15,107 bases of DNA from CAYPIE01 sp964410665 (GTDB taxonomy: Bacteria > Planctomycetota > Planctomycetia > Gemmatales > Gemmataceae): the NCBI GenBank assembly GCA_964410665.1, contig CAYPIE010000124.1, forward strand, positions 1 to 15,107. The letters are read 5' to 3'. Below the pieces are notes generated by a model. It was not told the DNA's origin, ran no database searches, and saw nothing but the letters and a program-made list of their open reading frames with translations. A program made the translations under genes and the position numbers. Within the stretch, counting starts at the first letter, position 1. The number at the start of each line of letters is the position of its first letter. This document shows positions 1 through 8,613 of the stretch, piece after piece.

Positions 1-106
1 GCATCGCAATTGCCTCTGCCGCTTCGCAGCGCAATCGCCTCTTCCGGCGAGTCCCGGGGTGACCCCGCGCTACTTAGAAACGATGGATTTATTCATTGAC
101 CCACCT

Positions 107-112
107 GGAGGA
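107..112 (+). promoter_or_regulatory. Ribosome binding site of the capsid gene
   Basis: GGAGGA lies 7 nt before the ATG at 120. It decides for this start over an in-frame TTG at 96, which has no such site. Confidence 0.75.
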
Positions 113-119
113 ACAGCCC

Positions 120-1322
120 ATGACGACTCCTGCTTTACCGGAAAGCTTGCAACAAACCCTCAATGAGGGGATTCGTCGGGCGGTGGATACAGCCCTGGAA
201 CAGGTTCGTCCCGCGCCGCGGAAGAGTTCGCCCATCGTTACAGTGCGTGAGCAAGCCGACGAGGAGGCGAGTGCTGGCTTCGGCAATTTCGGTCAGTTTG
301 CCCTCGCCGTCAAATCGGCCTCGCATCATGCGGGTCAGACCGATGAACGCCTAGTGCGTTTGATGGCCAAATCGCCATCCGGACTGGGCAACCCGATTGG
401 TTCGGAGGGGGGCTTTCTGGTCCCGCCGGCGTTCTCGCAGCGTATTTTAGAGCGGATTCAGCAGCCAGACACGCTGCTGGGTCGAACCGAACAGTACAGC
501 GTGACCGGCAATACGCTGGTGTTTCCACGCAACCATGAGACTTCGCGTGAGCATGGCCGTCGTCATGGTGGGGTGCGGGGGTACTGGCTCGAAGAGGGGG
601 ACCAGATCAGCACCAGTAAGCCCGGATTCGGTCGCTTGCGGCTCAACTTACACAAGATCGCGGTCCTGGTGCATGTTACCGACGAGCTGATGTCCGATGT
701 GGAAGGGTTGGCACTGGACCAATATTTGACCCGGGTTGGCTCGGATGAGATCAACTTCCTGATCGGTGATGCCATCGTTCGTGGCAGCGGCAGCGGGCAA
801 CCCCTGGGGATCTTGAATGCCGGCTGTCGGGTCACTGTGGCCAAGGAGCCGAGCCAAGCAGCGGCCACGCTGCGCACCGAGAACATGGTCAAGATGTGGA
901 CGCGGCTGTATGCCCCCTGTCGAGCCCGTGCGGTGTGGTTGCACAACCAGGACATTGAGCCGCAGCTATTTACCATGACCTTGGGCGTGGGGACCGGTGG
1001 GATGGTCACCTACCTGCCCCCAGGAGGCCTTGCCGAACGACCGTATGCCACCCTGATGGGCCGGCCGCTCGTACCGGTGGAGTGGTGCTCGAGCTTAGGG
1101 ACCGAGGGTGACATTATCCTGGCCGATCTGTCGCAGTATATCACCATCCGTAAGGGCATGATCGAGTCCGCGATGTCGATGCATCTGCGCTTTGACTATG
1201 ACGAAATGGCCTTTCGTCTGATCTTCCGCATGGATGGCCAACCCTGGTGGGCTGCGCCGCTGACGCCGTATCAAGGCAGCAATACCCAATCGTGTTTTGT
1301 CACCCTGGAAACTCGGGCGTGA
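120..1322 (+). CDS. HK97-fold phage major capsid protein
   Basis: A 400-residue protein of the HK97-type major capsid family, which builds the icosahedral shell of tailed phages. Residues 1-90 form a charged, Ala/Gln-rich N-terminal arm with the typical FGNFGQFALAV stretch (53-63); in this family such an arm acts as an internal scaffold (delta domain) and is often removed by a protease. The shell domain opens with the characteristic GSEGGFLVPPAF (94-105), followed by the E-loop and spine region with YWLEEGDQISTSKPGF (155-170), a basic beta-rich segment, and GSGSGQPLGIL (222-232). The length is normal for the family. It is the first complete gene of a head operon; the prohead protease and portal expected upstream lie outside the window or are absent. 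Family assignment is confident from these motifs; whether it still assembles particles is unknown. Confidence 0.9.
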   Translation: MTTPALPESLQQTLNEGIRRAVDTALEQVRPAPRKSSPIVTVREQADEEASAGFGNFGQFALAVKSASHHAGQTDERLVRLMAKSPSGLGNPIGSEGGFLVPPAFSQRILERIQQPDTLLGRTEQYSVTGNTLVFPRNHETSREHGRRHGGVRGYWLEEGDQISTSKPGFGRLRLNLHKIAVLVHVTDELMSDVEGLALDQYLTRVGSDEINFLIGDAIVRGSGSGQPLGILNAGCRVTVAKEPSQAAATLRTENMVKMWTRLYAPCRARAVWLHNQDIEPQLFTMTLGVGTGGMVTYLPPGGLAERPYATLMGRPLVPVEWCSSLGTEGDIILADLSQYITIRKGMIESAMSMHLRFDYDEMAFRLIFRMDGQPWWAAPLTPYQGSNTQSCFVTLETRA

Positions 1323-1362
1323 CGGCGGACTCGCGAAGTCTTTCCCTGTTTGGAGTACCTGG

Positions 1363-1872
1363 ATGCGTTTTCTTGAACAAGCCCAGATTGCGGCTGGTTT
1401 TTTACCCGTCGATCTACAAACCGCCACCCCCGCTTCGCGGCAAGGCGACTGGGTGTCGTTGGCCCAGCATCACCATCTGGTCATCCTACTGTACAAAGAC
1501 GGTGGCACGGCGAACGAGGATGTGACCCTGACCGTGGAGCAGGCCACTAACGCAAGCGGTGGCGATGCCAAGCCGTTGGCCTTTACCCGTATCGCGCGCA
1601 AGCAGGGGGCCAACCTGTTGGGTATCGGTGCCTGGACCGAAACCACCCAGACAGCAAGCCACACCTATACCAATGCCACTTCTGGTGAGGAGGAACTGCT
1701 TTGGGTGGTTGAGTTTGATGCTGCAGAACTGGACGTGCAGGAGGGCTTCCAGTTTGTGCGGGCCAGTGTGAACGACGTTGGAAATAACCCTCAGTTGGGC
1801 TGCCTGCTGTATCTCCTCACGGAACCGCGTTTCGGTGATGCCGTTGAGCAGATGGCCAGTGTTCTCGCCTGA
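1363..1872 (+). CDS. Phage-type structural protein of unknown function
   Basis: A 169-residue protein starting 40 nt after the capsid gene. The ATG at 1363 is preceded by GGAG (1352-1355) with 7-nt spacing, which favours it over an in-frame TTG at 1297. No signal peptide or membrane segment is seen. The sequence is beta-rich: a DWVSLAQHHHLVILLYKDGG segment (about residues 29-48) followed by a threonine-rich strand pattern around TLTVEQATNASGGDAK. Similar small proteins, from memory, sit next to capsid genes in phage-like clusters and are thought to be decoration or head-associated proteins. Position in the head operon is the main argument; exact role is not known. Confidence 0.6.
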   Translation: MRFLEQAQIAAGFLPVDLQTATPASRQGDWVSLAQHHHLVILLYKDGGTANEDVTLTVEQATNASGGDAKPLAFTRIARKQGANLLGIGAWTETTQTASHTYTNATSGEEELLWVVEFDAAELDVQEGFQFVRASVNDVGNNPQLGCLLYLLTEPRFGDAVEQMASVLA

Positions 1873-1895
1873 ACCCGTGATCGAGCTAGTTACCC

Positions 1896-2396
1896 ATGCT
1901 TTCCTGCCAAAGTGATGCCTTTGCCAAGGTGCGTCCCACAAACGCGACCGACACCAGCTTTCCGATTCGGATCCCCCGCACGAGTGAACCGACCGGTCCA
2001 GGAGTGCTAGACCTGGCCACCCTTTCCGGTCGGGTGGCCCGACAGATCTTGGTGGTACCCTATGCCACTGGGGCGGAGAATGGCACCTTTCGGGCACGAC
2101 TATTGGGCTGGCGGAAGCTGGTCGATTTGTGGATTCCACTCCCGCTCGCCGAGGTCGAGGCCACGCTCGGGGGGCTGACCGGAGTCGCTTCGGGGTCGGT
2201 CGGCAACAACGAACGCTTTGCCGATACGCTCACGGCGGTTCTAGGCAATGAGGGAGTAAGTCTGGAGTTACTTTCCAACGCCAATGATCTGGTGGCTTGC
2301 TTTGTCGCCGATCTAAAGGGGTTTGCTCGCGTCGAGCTCTTGTTGGTACGTGGGCTGGGCCCCAGCGATGTCAACGCCCTGTATAGCTTGCTGTAA
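1896..2396 (+). CDS. Small protein of the head operon, unknown function
   Basis: A 166-residue soluble protein beginning 23 nt after its upstream neighbour. The ATG at 1896 has only a weak purine-rich sequence ahead of it, so translation may be coupled to the gene upstream. The N-terminal half holds beta-strand patterns (ARQILVVPYATGAENGTFRARLLGW, from about residue 48, abbreviated here by its start), and the C-terminal half looks helical and ends in FVADLKGFARVELLLVRG and a short tail. It is not recognised as a named family. Its place between the capsid-proximal protein and the connector gene suggests a virion or assembly role. That is inference from context only. Confidence 0.55.
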   Translation: MLSCQSDAFAKVRPTNATDTSFPIRIPRTSEPTGPGVLDLATLSGRVARQILVVPYATGAENGTFRARLLGWRKLVDLWIPLPLAEVEATLGGLTGVASGSVGNNERFADTLTAVLGNEGVSLELLSNANDLVACFVADLKGFARVELLLVRGLGPSDVNALYSLL

Positions 2397-2403
2397 TTTT
2401 TCT

Positions 2404-2408
2404 AGGGA
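2404..2408 (+). promoter_or_regulatory. Ribosome binding site deciding a start
   Basis: AGGGA overlaps a first in-frame ATG at 2408 and lies 8 nt before the second ATG at 2417. The second start is therefore preferred. Confidence 0.45.
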
Positions 2409-2416
2409 TGCACCCG

Positions 2417-2875
2417 ATGTATGATTGGATACCCTTGCTGGTCGACCTGGGTGGTACGCTGGCGATGGCTGTGTTGTTTGTCTACTACCTGCAACAACGT
2501 GACCAGCGGCAACAAGAGCTCGATGAACAGCGGATGTCGGTCGAGGACCGGCTGATTCATCGAGTCGAAGGGCTGCAACAGCTTTGCCACGCCCACCAAA
2601 CCCGAATCACCAGCACCTTCTCCGAAAGCCTGACCCGGATCCATGATCGCTGTAACACGCTGATCGCCGACCAGACCGCCATCAGCCGGGATATGGTGGA
2701 TGCCATGGCCCAACTCAAGGCAGCCATGGACACCATGACCCTCACCATGCCGCGGATGGATGACCGCTACTTGGCCATCCAAAACAAGCTGGACACCGTG
2801 CTCCAGGCCGTACAGGCGCCGGAGCGTAGTTCCGACCGTTCCTTCACCGTCGTGACCCATGGCCAACCTGATTAG
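2417..2875 (+). CDS. Membrane-anchored coiled-coil protein
   Basis: A 152-residue protein with one predicted transmembrane segment near the N-terminus (WIPLLVDLGGTLAMAVLFVY, about residues 4-23). Gln/Arg/Glu-rich heptad-like helices follow to about residue 130, then a Ser/Thr-rich tail. No enzymatic motif is seen. In phage clusters such one-span proteins can be holin-like, spanin-like or unknown membrane anchors, and nothing here separates these options. Its last 17 nt overlap the start of the connector gene, which ties it to the head operon and suggests translational coupling. The alternative start at 2408 would add three residues. Confidence 0.6.
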   Translation: MYDWIPLLVDLGGTLAMAVLFVYYLQQRDQRQQELDEQRMSVEDRLIHRVEGLQQLCHAHQTRITSTFSESLTRIHDRCNTLIADQTAISRDMVDAMAQLKAAMDTMTLTMPRMDDRYLAIQNKLDTVLQAVQAPERSSDRSFTVVTHGQPD

Positions 2876-3698
2876 TGTTACCCGTGCCCGCTATAACCTT
2901 GACAGTCAACGCATTAGCCTGTCGACCAATGAGATTACCACGCTGACGAGTTTGATTGCCGCGGTGAGTTCTGCCTTGGAACGCTACTGTCGGCGTAGCT
3001 TTGGACAAGCCAGTTATGACGAGTACCATCATGGCAATGGTTCGGATGGACTGCTGCTCGATCACTATCCGATCCTGCAAGTCGACCGGGTGGTGGGTGG
3101 TCCCCGGCAGGTACTCCAGGTCCAGAACCAGGATCCCAACGTCCAGCGGGCCACGGTGCGTCGAGGCTCGAGCGGGCTCACCCTGACCCGCGAGAGTAGC
3201 GGCGTGACCGCGAGCGATACCGTGGACTTTGCCAGCTATCGGACCCTGGCCGCGGTACAAGAAGCGATCGAGGGACTGGGGCATGGATGGACGGCCACGC
3301 TGGCTCCAGGGGATGCGCTACGGGCGAGTGTCGACCTGCGTGCCCCGCAAGGGGCTCTGGAGGGGCGGGGGCAGCCTGCGGCTCTGATCATGCATACGCA
3401 GCCGATTCGTGATTATTGGATCGAAGCCGAGAAAGGGATCCTGTGGCGTGGCGATCCGTTGACCTTGGACTGTGAGCTCGATGGCCCCTCGGGGCGGTGC
3501 TGGAGTCGGGGCATCTTCAATTATCGAGTGGTCTATACCGCCGGCTACAGTACCATCCCCGAGGATGTCCAAGAGGCCTGTGCCGAGTGGGTGGCCCAGC
3601 TGTACTGGCAGACCCGATTGAATCCTGGCTTTGCGCCCACGCATCCGCCCCTGGGGGTACGACTGTTGCTCGAACCCTGGCGGCGTTATCCCTTGTGA
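2859..3698 (+). CDS. Phage gp6-like head-tail connector protein
   Basis: A 279-residue protein with the layout of gp6-type head-tail connectors, which form a ring under the portal and join head to tail. The N-terminal helical part (ITTLTSLIAAVSSALERYCR, residues 26-45) is typical. The hallmark is the C-terminal part: YTAGYSTIPEDVQEACAEWV followed by a helix ending in GVRLLLEPWRRYPL, closely matching the usual YTAG(Y/F)-x-x-(I/V)P-x-D-(V/L)-xxA and C-terminal LEPYRR-like patterns. The middle (about 60-215) is longer than in minimal gp6 proteins of about 100-200 residues and looks like a beta insertion. The start at 2859 overlaps the 3' end of the preceding gene. Confidence 0.75.
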   Translation: MANLISVTRARYNLDSQRISLSTNEITTLTSLIAAVSSALERYCRRSFGQASYDEYHHGNGSDGLLLDHYPILQVDRVVGGPRQVLQVQNQDPNVQRATVRRGSSGLTLTRESSGVTASDTVDFASYRTLAAVQEAIEGLGHGWTATLAPGDALRASVDLRAPQGALEGRGQPAALIMHTQPIRDYWIEAEKGILWRGDPLTLDCELDGPSGRCWSRGIFNYRVVYTAGYSTIPEDVQEACAEWVAQLYWQTRLNPGFAPTHPPLGVRLLLEPWRRYPL

Positions 3699-3706
3699 GG
3701 TGGCTG

Positions 3707-4144
3707 ATGGCCCGTCGTCGCGTAAAACCGGCCCGGCATCGCTGGGCCAATCTGGAACCGCCGATGCAGGCCGCGGCAGCGGAACCTGCTAGACAACGGC
3801 AAGCTAACGGGGAGATTGTCACGTTTGCCCTATTTCGTGACCCTGCGGTACCACCGGCCCCTGCCGATGCGACTGGGAGTGGGACGCTGGTGCCGATGTT
3901 TGCCCGGGGTCGCCAGTTTGCCAGCGGTGATGGTCTGGTCGCGCCGAGCCACTTGTTGATCACCAGCCTGGGACTGGTGATCCGAGATGGGGATAGCCAG
4001 ATCGGTACGCCGGGCGATCGCCTGTATGTGCCCGATGCCAATGGGGTGTTGTTTCGGGTGTATGCCGTCGTACGCCAGGGACAGCAGCAGTGGTGTTATT
4101 TACGCCGGGAAACCCGTGGGAGTGGACCGGTCATTCCATACTAG
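3707..4144 (+). CDS. Small phage head-completion-type protein (putative)
   Basis: A 145-residue protein; the ATG at 3707 has GAGG (3697-3700) 6 nt upstream, overlapping the stop of the connector gene. An in-frame GTG at 3695 is a weaker alternative. The first 40 residues are basic and probably flexible (MARRRVKPARHRW); the rest is beta-rich with TPGDRLYVPDANGVLFRVYA and ends in Tyr. Placement directly after a gp6-like connector is where phages usually encode a head-tail stopper or head-closure protein, and the beta-rich C-terminal half fits such a fold. The assignment is contextual. The last 14 nt overlap the convergent kinase gene. Confidence 0.55.
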   Translation: MARRRVKPARHRWANLEPPMQAAAAEPARQRQANGEIVTFALFRDPAVPPAPADATGSGTLVPMFARGRQFASGDGLVAPSHLLITSLGLVIRDGDSQIGTPGDRLYVPDANGVLFRVYAVVRQGQQQWCYLRRETRGSGPVIPY

Positions 4145-6758
4145 GCCGGGGCTCTTCGGAGTTGCTTAACGCCTGATACACGGCTTGGATCAAAGTCTCA
4201 CGCTGATACGGTTTGCGCAGAAAGCCGGCGGCGTCGACGATCTCTTCTTCGGCGTCGATGGCATAGCCACTGCAAAACAACACCTGGACATGGGGGTCGA
4301 TCGTCTTGAGACGGCGAAAGGTTTCGACTCCAGAGATGTGTGGCATGGTCCGGTCGAGCAAGACCAGATCAATGGTCGGATATTGCTTGCGGAAGATTTC
4401 CACGGCTTGGAGTCCATCGGCGGCTTCGATCACTTGAAAGCCCGCCTGTTCGAGCATCAGGCGGGCCAGCATGCGAATGGGATCCTCATCTTCGACGACC
4501 AGGATCCGGTAGGGTTGGATGGTACCGCTCAGTTGGGTGTCGGTGAGCAGGGCAGTATCGGTGAGGGTGTCCTCGGGGGTACCGGGACTGCTTCGGATCT
4601 GGGCGGGGCGAACGGCGGGCAAATAGATCTCGAATCGCGTCCCCTGGCCAAGCTCGCTGTGCAGTTCGATCCAACCACGGTGCTGTTGCACCACCCCATA
4701 GACCACCGCCAGGCCCAGCCCGGTGCCTTTGCCGACGGGTTTGGTGGTGAAAAAGGGTTCAAAGGAACGCTGCCGGGTCGCTTCGTCCATGCCCTGCCCA
4801 GTATCCTCGATGGTGAGACAAACAAAGCGTCCAGGGGTGACACCACTATGTCGCTCAGCCTCGCTGGCCGAGACCTCGACCACCCGGGTGCGGATCGTCA
4901 GCTGGCCTCCTTCTGGCATGGCATCCCGAGCGTTGACCCCTAAGTTGAACACCACCGATTGCATCTGGCCGGCATCGGCCCAAACCGGTACCGATTCGGG
5001 TGCGTAGGCGGTCTCAATGGCAATGCGCGGGTCAATCGTTCGCCGAAGGATTTGGACTGTTTCGTCGATGACTTGTTCGAGATGGACTGGGCCGAGAGTG
5101 AGTTGTTGACGCCGGGCAAAGCTTAGCAGTTTCCCGGTGAGATCCGCGGCTCGACGACCGGCTTGTTCAACCACCCGTAAGATGCTTTCCTGTTCGGCGT
5201 CCTGCACCGGTCGCAGGATGCTCAACGCACCCAACATGGCGGTGAGGAGGTTATTAAAATCGTGGGCAATCCCTCCAGCCAACAGACCGATGGCCTCAAG
5301 CTTACTCGTTTGTAACATCTGCTCATGCATGCGGCGACGTTCGGTAATCTCACGACTGTTGAGTACGATGCCCTGAATGGTGCTGTCGTGTAAAAGATTG
5401 CGAAACACCGCTTCAATAACCCGGGGGGCACCCTCGGGGCTGAGGACGCGAAACGAACACTCCATCGACTCGGTGGTACGTTCATGCAATCGCTCCCATT
5501 CGCGTTGCACGTAGTCACGATCCTCCGGGTGCACACTCGTCAGCAGGTCACTGCCTTCGCGAACCCCCAGCATTTGCCGCGCTGCGGGGCTTAGATACGT
5601 CACCTGACGCTGGCCATCGAGGATGCTGATCCCATCGGAGGAGTTTTCTAGAAGCTTATGCAGTCGTTCCTCACTCCGCTGTAGATCTTGGAACATTTGT
5701 TCAATACGAGTGGCCTGCTCCCGTTGTAAGGCGGTGGTGGTGAGCAAGCGGTGGTTGGCCTCTTCAAGGTCCCGCTGCCGGTGTTGCAGGGCTGCGACCA
5801 GAAACTGGCGATCCTGAATGGTATTGCGGTGCTCGGCGAGGACGCCGGCTAACAACAAAAGACAGATCACCGTCAGGGTGATAAAGCCCAGGGCGGTCAG
5901 TTCGGTGGCGTCCTGAAGCTGGCCCGTAAGCGGGCCAAAGCCGGCATAGGCATTGACCAGCCCGATGGTCCCCGCCACCAGGTGAAACAGGGCGATGCCG
6001 CGGACCTCGAAGCGTAAGGCGGTCCACCCGGCCATGATGATCAACAGGCCGATTCCCAAAAACGATTCGCCCAGGACACCAAAGCTACTGAGTGTGAACT
6101 GGCAGACAAAAATGACACAGCTGCCCCAGACCAACCGTTCCGTACGGGTGGGCTGGGCGCGGCGATAGGTAGGCGGTCGCGACCAGACCAGCGCCACCGG
6201 CACCAGGATTAAGCTAGCCAGCCAGCAAACCACGAATTGATAACCGCCCTGGAACAACCACGCATGAGTGGGCGGCGGAAGCAGGGCGTGGCGGAAAAGC
6301 AGGTGGCTCAGGGTGCCGACCAGGGCCACCGGCATGGTCAGCCAGAAGATCAGCCGCACCATGTCGGTGGAGCGTTCCAGGCGATCATCCAGGGCCAACC
6401 AACCGTGGCGACACAACAGTAGGCCAAGCCAGGCCTGGGCCAGGACCGTGGCCGCGTTGGCCAAACCAAGCCACCAGGCCTGGCCGAGCAGCAGGATGAC
6501 GGCAAACGCTCCGAGGGCCAGGCCTGGAAAGGTCCAGCGGCCGCAGCGGATGCCAAGCACCAGCGGCAACGCCAGCGGCACCGGAAAGACGGTAATTCCC
6601 AGTGCCTCGCCCGGCAGTACCGCGCTGAGCCAACCGAGCAGGACGGTCAGACCGACTACCCCGACCTGCTGTGCCAACGCCAAGCCGATCTGCCGTGCCA
6701 ACATAGCCGCTCCAAAGGGGTCCTTAGGATCGGTAGTCGGGGTGCCCGATCGTTTCAT
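4131..6758 (-). CDS. MASE1-PAS hybrid sensor histidine kinase with receiver domain
   Basis: An 875-residue inner-membrane signalling protein. Residues about 25-305 hold eight or so hydrophobic helices in a MASE1-like sensor (PLALPLVLGIRCGRWTFPGL at 61-80). A coiled coil (310-365) leads to a PAS domain (about 365-475; ENSSDGISILDG, then SREITERR). The kinase core has phosphoacceptor His499 in GGIAHDFNNLL, the N-box NARDAMPEGG (609-618), G1 DTGQGM (652-657), FEPFFTTK (666-673) and G2 GTGLGLAVVYG (678-688). A C-terminal receiver (750-865) keeps the acidic pair E756/D757, phosphoacceptor D802 (LLDRTMP) and K849. All catalytic residues are present, so it should be active. The ATG at 6758 lacks a good ribosome site; ATG at 6704 (Met19) has GGAG 5 nt upstream and may be the true start. 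It is a lone gene with no cognate regulator next to it, set between phage-like genes on the opposite strand. Confidence 0.93.
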   Translation of the reverse strand: MKRSGTPTTDPKDPFGAAMLARQIGLALAQQVGVVGLTVLLGWLSAVLPGEALGITVFPVPLALPLVLGIRCGRWTFPGLALGAFAVILLLGQAWWLGLANAATVLAQAWLGLLLCRHGWLALDDRLERSTDMVRLIFWLTMPVALVGTLSHLLFRHALLPPPTHAWLFQGGYQFVVCWLASLILVPVALVWSRPPTYRRAQPTRTERLVWGSCVIFVCQFTLSSFGVLGESFLGIGLLIIMAGWTALRFEVRGIALFHLVAGTIGLVNAYAGFGPLTGQLQDATELTALGFITLTVICLLLLAGVLAEHRNTIQDRQFLVAALQHRQRDLEEANHRLLTTTALQREQATRIEQMFQDLQRSEERLHKLLENSSDGISILDGQRQVTYLSPAARQMLGVREGSDLLTSVHPEDRDYVQREWERLHERTTESMECSFRVLSPEGAPRVIEAVFRNLLHDSTIQGIVLNSREITERRRMHEQMLQTSKLEAIGLLAGGIAHDFNNLLTAMLGALSILRPVQDAEQESILRVVEQAGRRAADLTGKLLSFARRQQLTLGPVHLEQVIDETVQILRRTIDPRIAIETAYAPESVPVWADAGQMQSVVFNLGVNARDAMPEGGQLTIRTRVVEVSASEAERHSGVTPGRFVCLTIEDTGQGMDEATRQRSFEPFFTTKPVGKGTGLGLAVVYGVVQQHRGWIELHSELGQGTRFEIYLPAVRPAQIRSSPGTPEDTLTDTALLTDTQLSGTIQPYRILVVEDEDPIRMLARLMLEQAGFQVIEAADGLQAVEIFRKQYPTIDLVLLDRTMPHISGVETFRRLKTIDPHVQVLFCSGYAIDAEEEIVDAAGFLRKPYQRETLIQAVYQALSNSEEPRPSME

Positions 6759-6777
6759 AGATGAAAATTATGCCCTC

Positions 6778-6805
6778 ATCGTATTGCGTTGGCCGTCAAG
6801 TTCAA
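6778..6805 (-). promoter_or_regulatory. Possible promoter of the histidine kinase gene
   Basis: On the minus strand TTGAAC (6800-6805) and TACGAT (6778-6783) are separated by 16 nt, a sigma70-like arrangement just ahead of the kinase start at 6758. It overlaps the ribosome site of the divergent ParB-like gene. Sequence match only. Confidence 0.25.
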
Positions 6806-6814
6806 GAGGAAAAA

Positions 6815-7414
6815 ATGGGAAATTCCAGCAATCCTTCCCCAGTCCGCAATCGGATTCGCGAACACCGCCAGGTGCGGGCCGGCGATTTACACCCTCATCC
6901 GCGCAATTGGCGGCAGCATCCCGACGACCAACGGGACCTACTCCGAGCTCTTTATACCGAGGTCGGCTTTGCGCGGTCACTGTTGGCTTATGAACGCGAC
7001 GATGGTCAGCTGCAGCTGATCGATGGCCATCTTCGACGCGAGCTGACCCCCGATGCGCTGGTCACCGTCGAAGTTCTTGACGTCAATGAACAGGAGGCGG
7101 CCAAGCTACTGCTGTCCCTCGATCCACTGGCCCAACTGGTAGTGCCCGATGCGGACACCTTCGCGGGGCTGTTGACGTCGGTGGCCACGGAGAATGCGGA
7201 TCTCAAGGCCTTTTGGCAAGGCCTATCCGACCATCCGGCCAAGTTGCCCGAACCCGAGCCCACCGAGGTTGCGGCATTGCCGCAGAGTTTTCTGATTTTG
7301 GTCGGTTGCCCGACGGCGGAAGTGCAGGAGCAATTGCTGGCTCGATTACTCGCCGAGGGCTATGACTGTAAACCCTTGACCAGCCCCGCGAGCTGCGCGG
7401 GTCCAAGGGACTAA
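6815..7414 (+). CDS. ParB-like nuclease-fold protein
   Basis: A 199-residue protein with an N-terminal ParB/Srx-like domain (about 16-105): RAGDLHPHPRNWRQHP, the central LIDGHLRRE (68-76, equivalent to the GDRR/GHRR motif of ParB-type CTPase/nuclease folds) and AAKLLLSLDPLAQL (95-108). The C-terminal part (about 155-190) has the pattern PQSFLILVGCPTAEVQEQLL...LAEGY then PLT, as seen in phage-borne ParB-like proteins that accompany terminase or methylase genes. GAGGA at 6806-6810 precedes the ATG at 6815; an in-frame ATG at 6761 is less likely. It opens a three-gene operon with an ATPase and a terminase-like gene. It lacks the HTH and dimerisation parts of chromosomal ParB, so chromosome segregation is unlikely; a role in phage DNA handling is inferred. 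Confidence 0.75.
   Translation: MGNSSNPSPVRNRIREHRQVRAGDLHPHPRNWRQHPDDQRDLLRALYTEVGFARSLLAYERDDGQLQLIDGHLRRELTPDALVTVEVLDVNEQEAAKLLLSLDPLAQLVVPDADTFAGLLTSVATENADLKAFWQGLSDHPAKLPEPEPTEVAALPQSFLILVGCPTAEVQEQLLARLLAEGYDCKPLTSPASCAGPRD
7385..7401. repeat. Short inverted repeat at the 3' end of the ParB-like gene
   Basis: CCCGCG (7385-7390) and CGCGGG (7396-7401) can pair around a 5-nt loop, within the last codons of the ParB-like gene. It may form a small hairpin that tunes expression inside the operon, but could be chance in GC-rich coding DNA. Confidence 0.3.
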
Positions 7415-7450
7415 TCAAGGTGTTATTATAGATCATATGTGAGTTTCTCA

Positions 7451-8602
7451 ATGCACTACCAATTGGAAACGCCTGTGCATCCTTCGCTGCGCGTGGCGCA
7501 TGTGCAGTCCCTGTTTGACTTGCCAGTCCAAGCACGGCGGTCGGTGGCCTGGCAGTTGAACTTGCCCCTAACCGAGCGGGCTTGGTCAATCGGATTGATT
7601 CTCGGCCCTTCCGGGAGTGGCAAATCGATGGTCGCTCGCCAGCTGTTTCCGCCGGGAACCGAGCATTGCTGGCTGGATCCTGTGTCCGCTTGGCCCGAAC
7701 AGCAGGCGGTGGTCGATGGTTTCCCAGTCGAGATGTCCTTGCCGCAGATCGTGCACTGGCTTGGGGCGGTGGGTTTGAACACGCCGCCGGCCTGGATCCG
7801 GCCCTATGCCACGTTGTCGACCGGGCAGCGTTTTCGTGTCGATCTGGCCCGACTGCTGGCTATGGTCGAGCGAATGCAGCCGGTACCGATCGCGGTAGTC
7901 GATGAGTTCACCAGCGTGCTCGACCGGACGTTGGCCCAAGTTGCCAGTGCAGCCATTGCCCGGGCCGTGCGGCAACGTGGTCTGCGACTGGTGGCGGTGA
8001 CCGGACATGCCGATGTGCTCGACTGGTTACAACCCGACTGGGTGTTTGTCCCCGAGCGGGCCCGGTTGCCGCGGGTAGCGGGGCTCGAACCGGCATTTGC
8101 CTGGAGGTGCCTTCGACCCCGCCCCTCGATCGACCTGCACATCGTTCGTTGCGCGGCATCGGCGTGGGGGTTATTCGCTCCGCACCACTATCTGAGCCAC
8201 GCGGTGCACCCCAAGGCGGTCTGTTTTATGGCTTGTCGCGGGCAGGAACCGGTCGGTTTTTCGGGGTGGCTTCCCCATCTGGGGCGAGGTGGGGGTCGGC
8301 GTGAGCATCGCACCGTGGTGTTGCCGGATTGGCAGGGGGTTGGCATCGGGATGCGGCTGTCCAACCGCATCGCGGCCATGTGGAAGGGGTTGGGACAGCG
8401 AGCGGTCAGTACGACCACCCATCCGGGCTTGATTGCCGCGCGTCAGCGGAGTGCCGATTGGCGACTGACCCGTGCGCCCAGCCTTGCTCGGACCCATGCG
8501 GGCGAACGGGTCAGTCATGCGACCTGCCGCTTGAGTGCGGGGTTTGTCTATATCGGGCCGAGCCTACCTTATGAACAGGCCCTGGCCTTGCGTCATAGTT
8601 AG
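7451..8602 (+). CDS. ABC-type ATPase fused to a GNAT-like acetyltransferase domain
   Basis: A 383-residue soluble fusion. The ATPase part (about 40-215) has Walker A GPSGSGKS (52-59), an ABC signature LSTGQ (122-126) followed by RFRVDLARLL, Walker B IAVVDEF (147-153), D-loop-like SVLD and switch His186 in VTGHADV. No membrane segment is present, so it is not a transporter. The C-terminal part (about 225-370) carries a GNAT motif A, VVLPDWQGVGIGMRLSNRI, with QGVGIG (295-300) fitting Q/R-x-x-G-x-G/A for acetyl-CoA binding. This matches the layout of the COG2401 group (ABC ATPase plus predicted acetyltransferase), whose role is not known. The ATG at 7451 is preceded by a weak GTGAG; an in-frame GTG at 7439 adds four residues. 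It lies 36 nt after the ParB-like gene and 11 nt before the terminase-like gene. Confidence 0.8.
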   Translation: MHYQLETPVHPSLRVAHVQSLFDLPVQARRSVAWQLNLPLTERAWSIGLILGPSGSGKSMVARQLFPPGTEHCWLDPVSAWPEQQAVVDGFPVEMSLPQIVHWLGAVGLNTPPAWIRPYATLSTGQRFRVDLARLLAMVERMQPVPIAVVDEFTSVLDRTLAQVASAAIARAVRQRGLRLVAVTGHADVLDWLQPDWVFVPERARLPRVAGLEPAFAWRCLRPRPSIDLHIVRCAASAWGLFAPHHYLSHAVHPKAVCFMACRGQEPVGFSGWLPHLGRGGGRREHRTVVLPDWQGVGIGMRLSNRIAAMWKGLGQRAVSTTTHPGLIAARQRSADWRLTRAPSLARTHAGERVSHATCRLSAGFVYIGPSLPYEQALALRHS

Positions 8603-8613
8603 AGGAGTACGCG

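Noticed and set aside
1..99. Possible 3' end of an upstream gene (frames ending at 62 or 99)
   Set aside because: Two frames remain open from the left edge, one Ala/Ser-rich and ending at 62, but neither piece is long enough to recognise, so no gene is called.
7451..8602. ABC transporter ATP-binding subunit
   Set aside because: No permease gene is adjacent, and the protein carries a GNAT-like C-terminal domain and lies between ParB-like and terminase-like genes.
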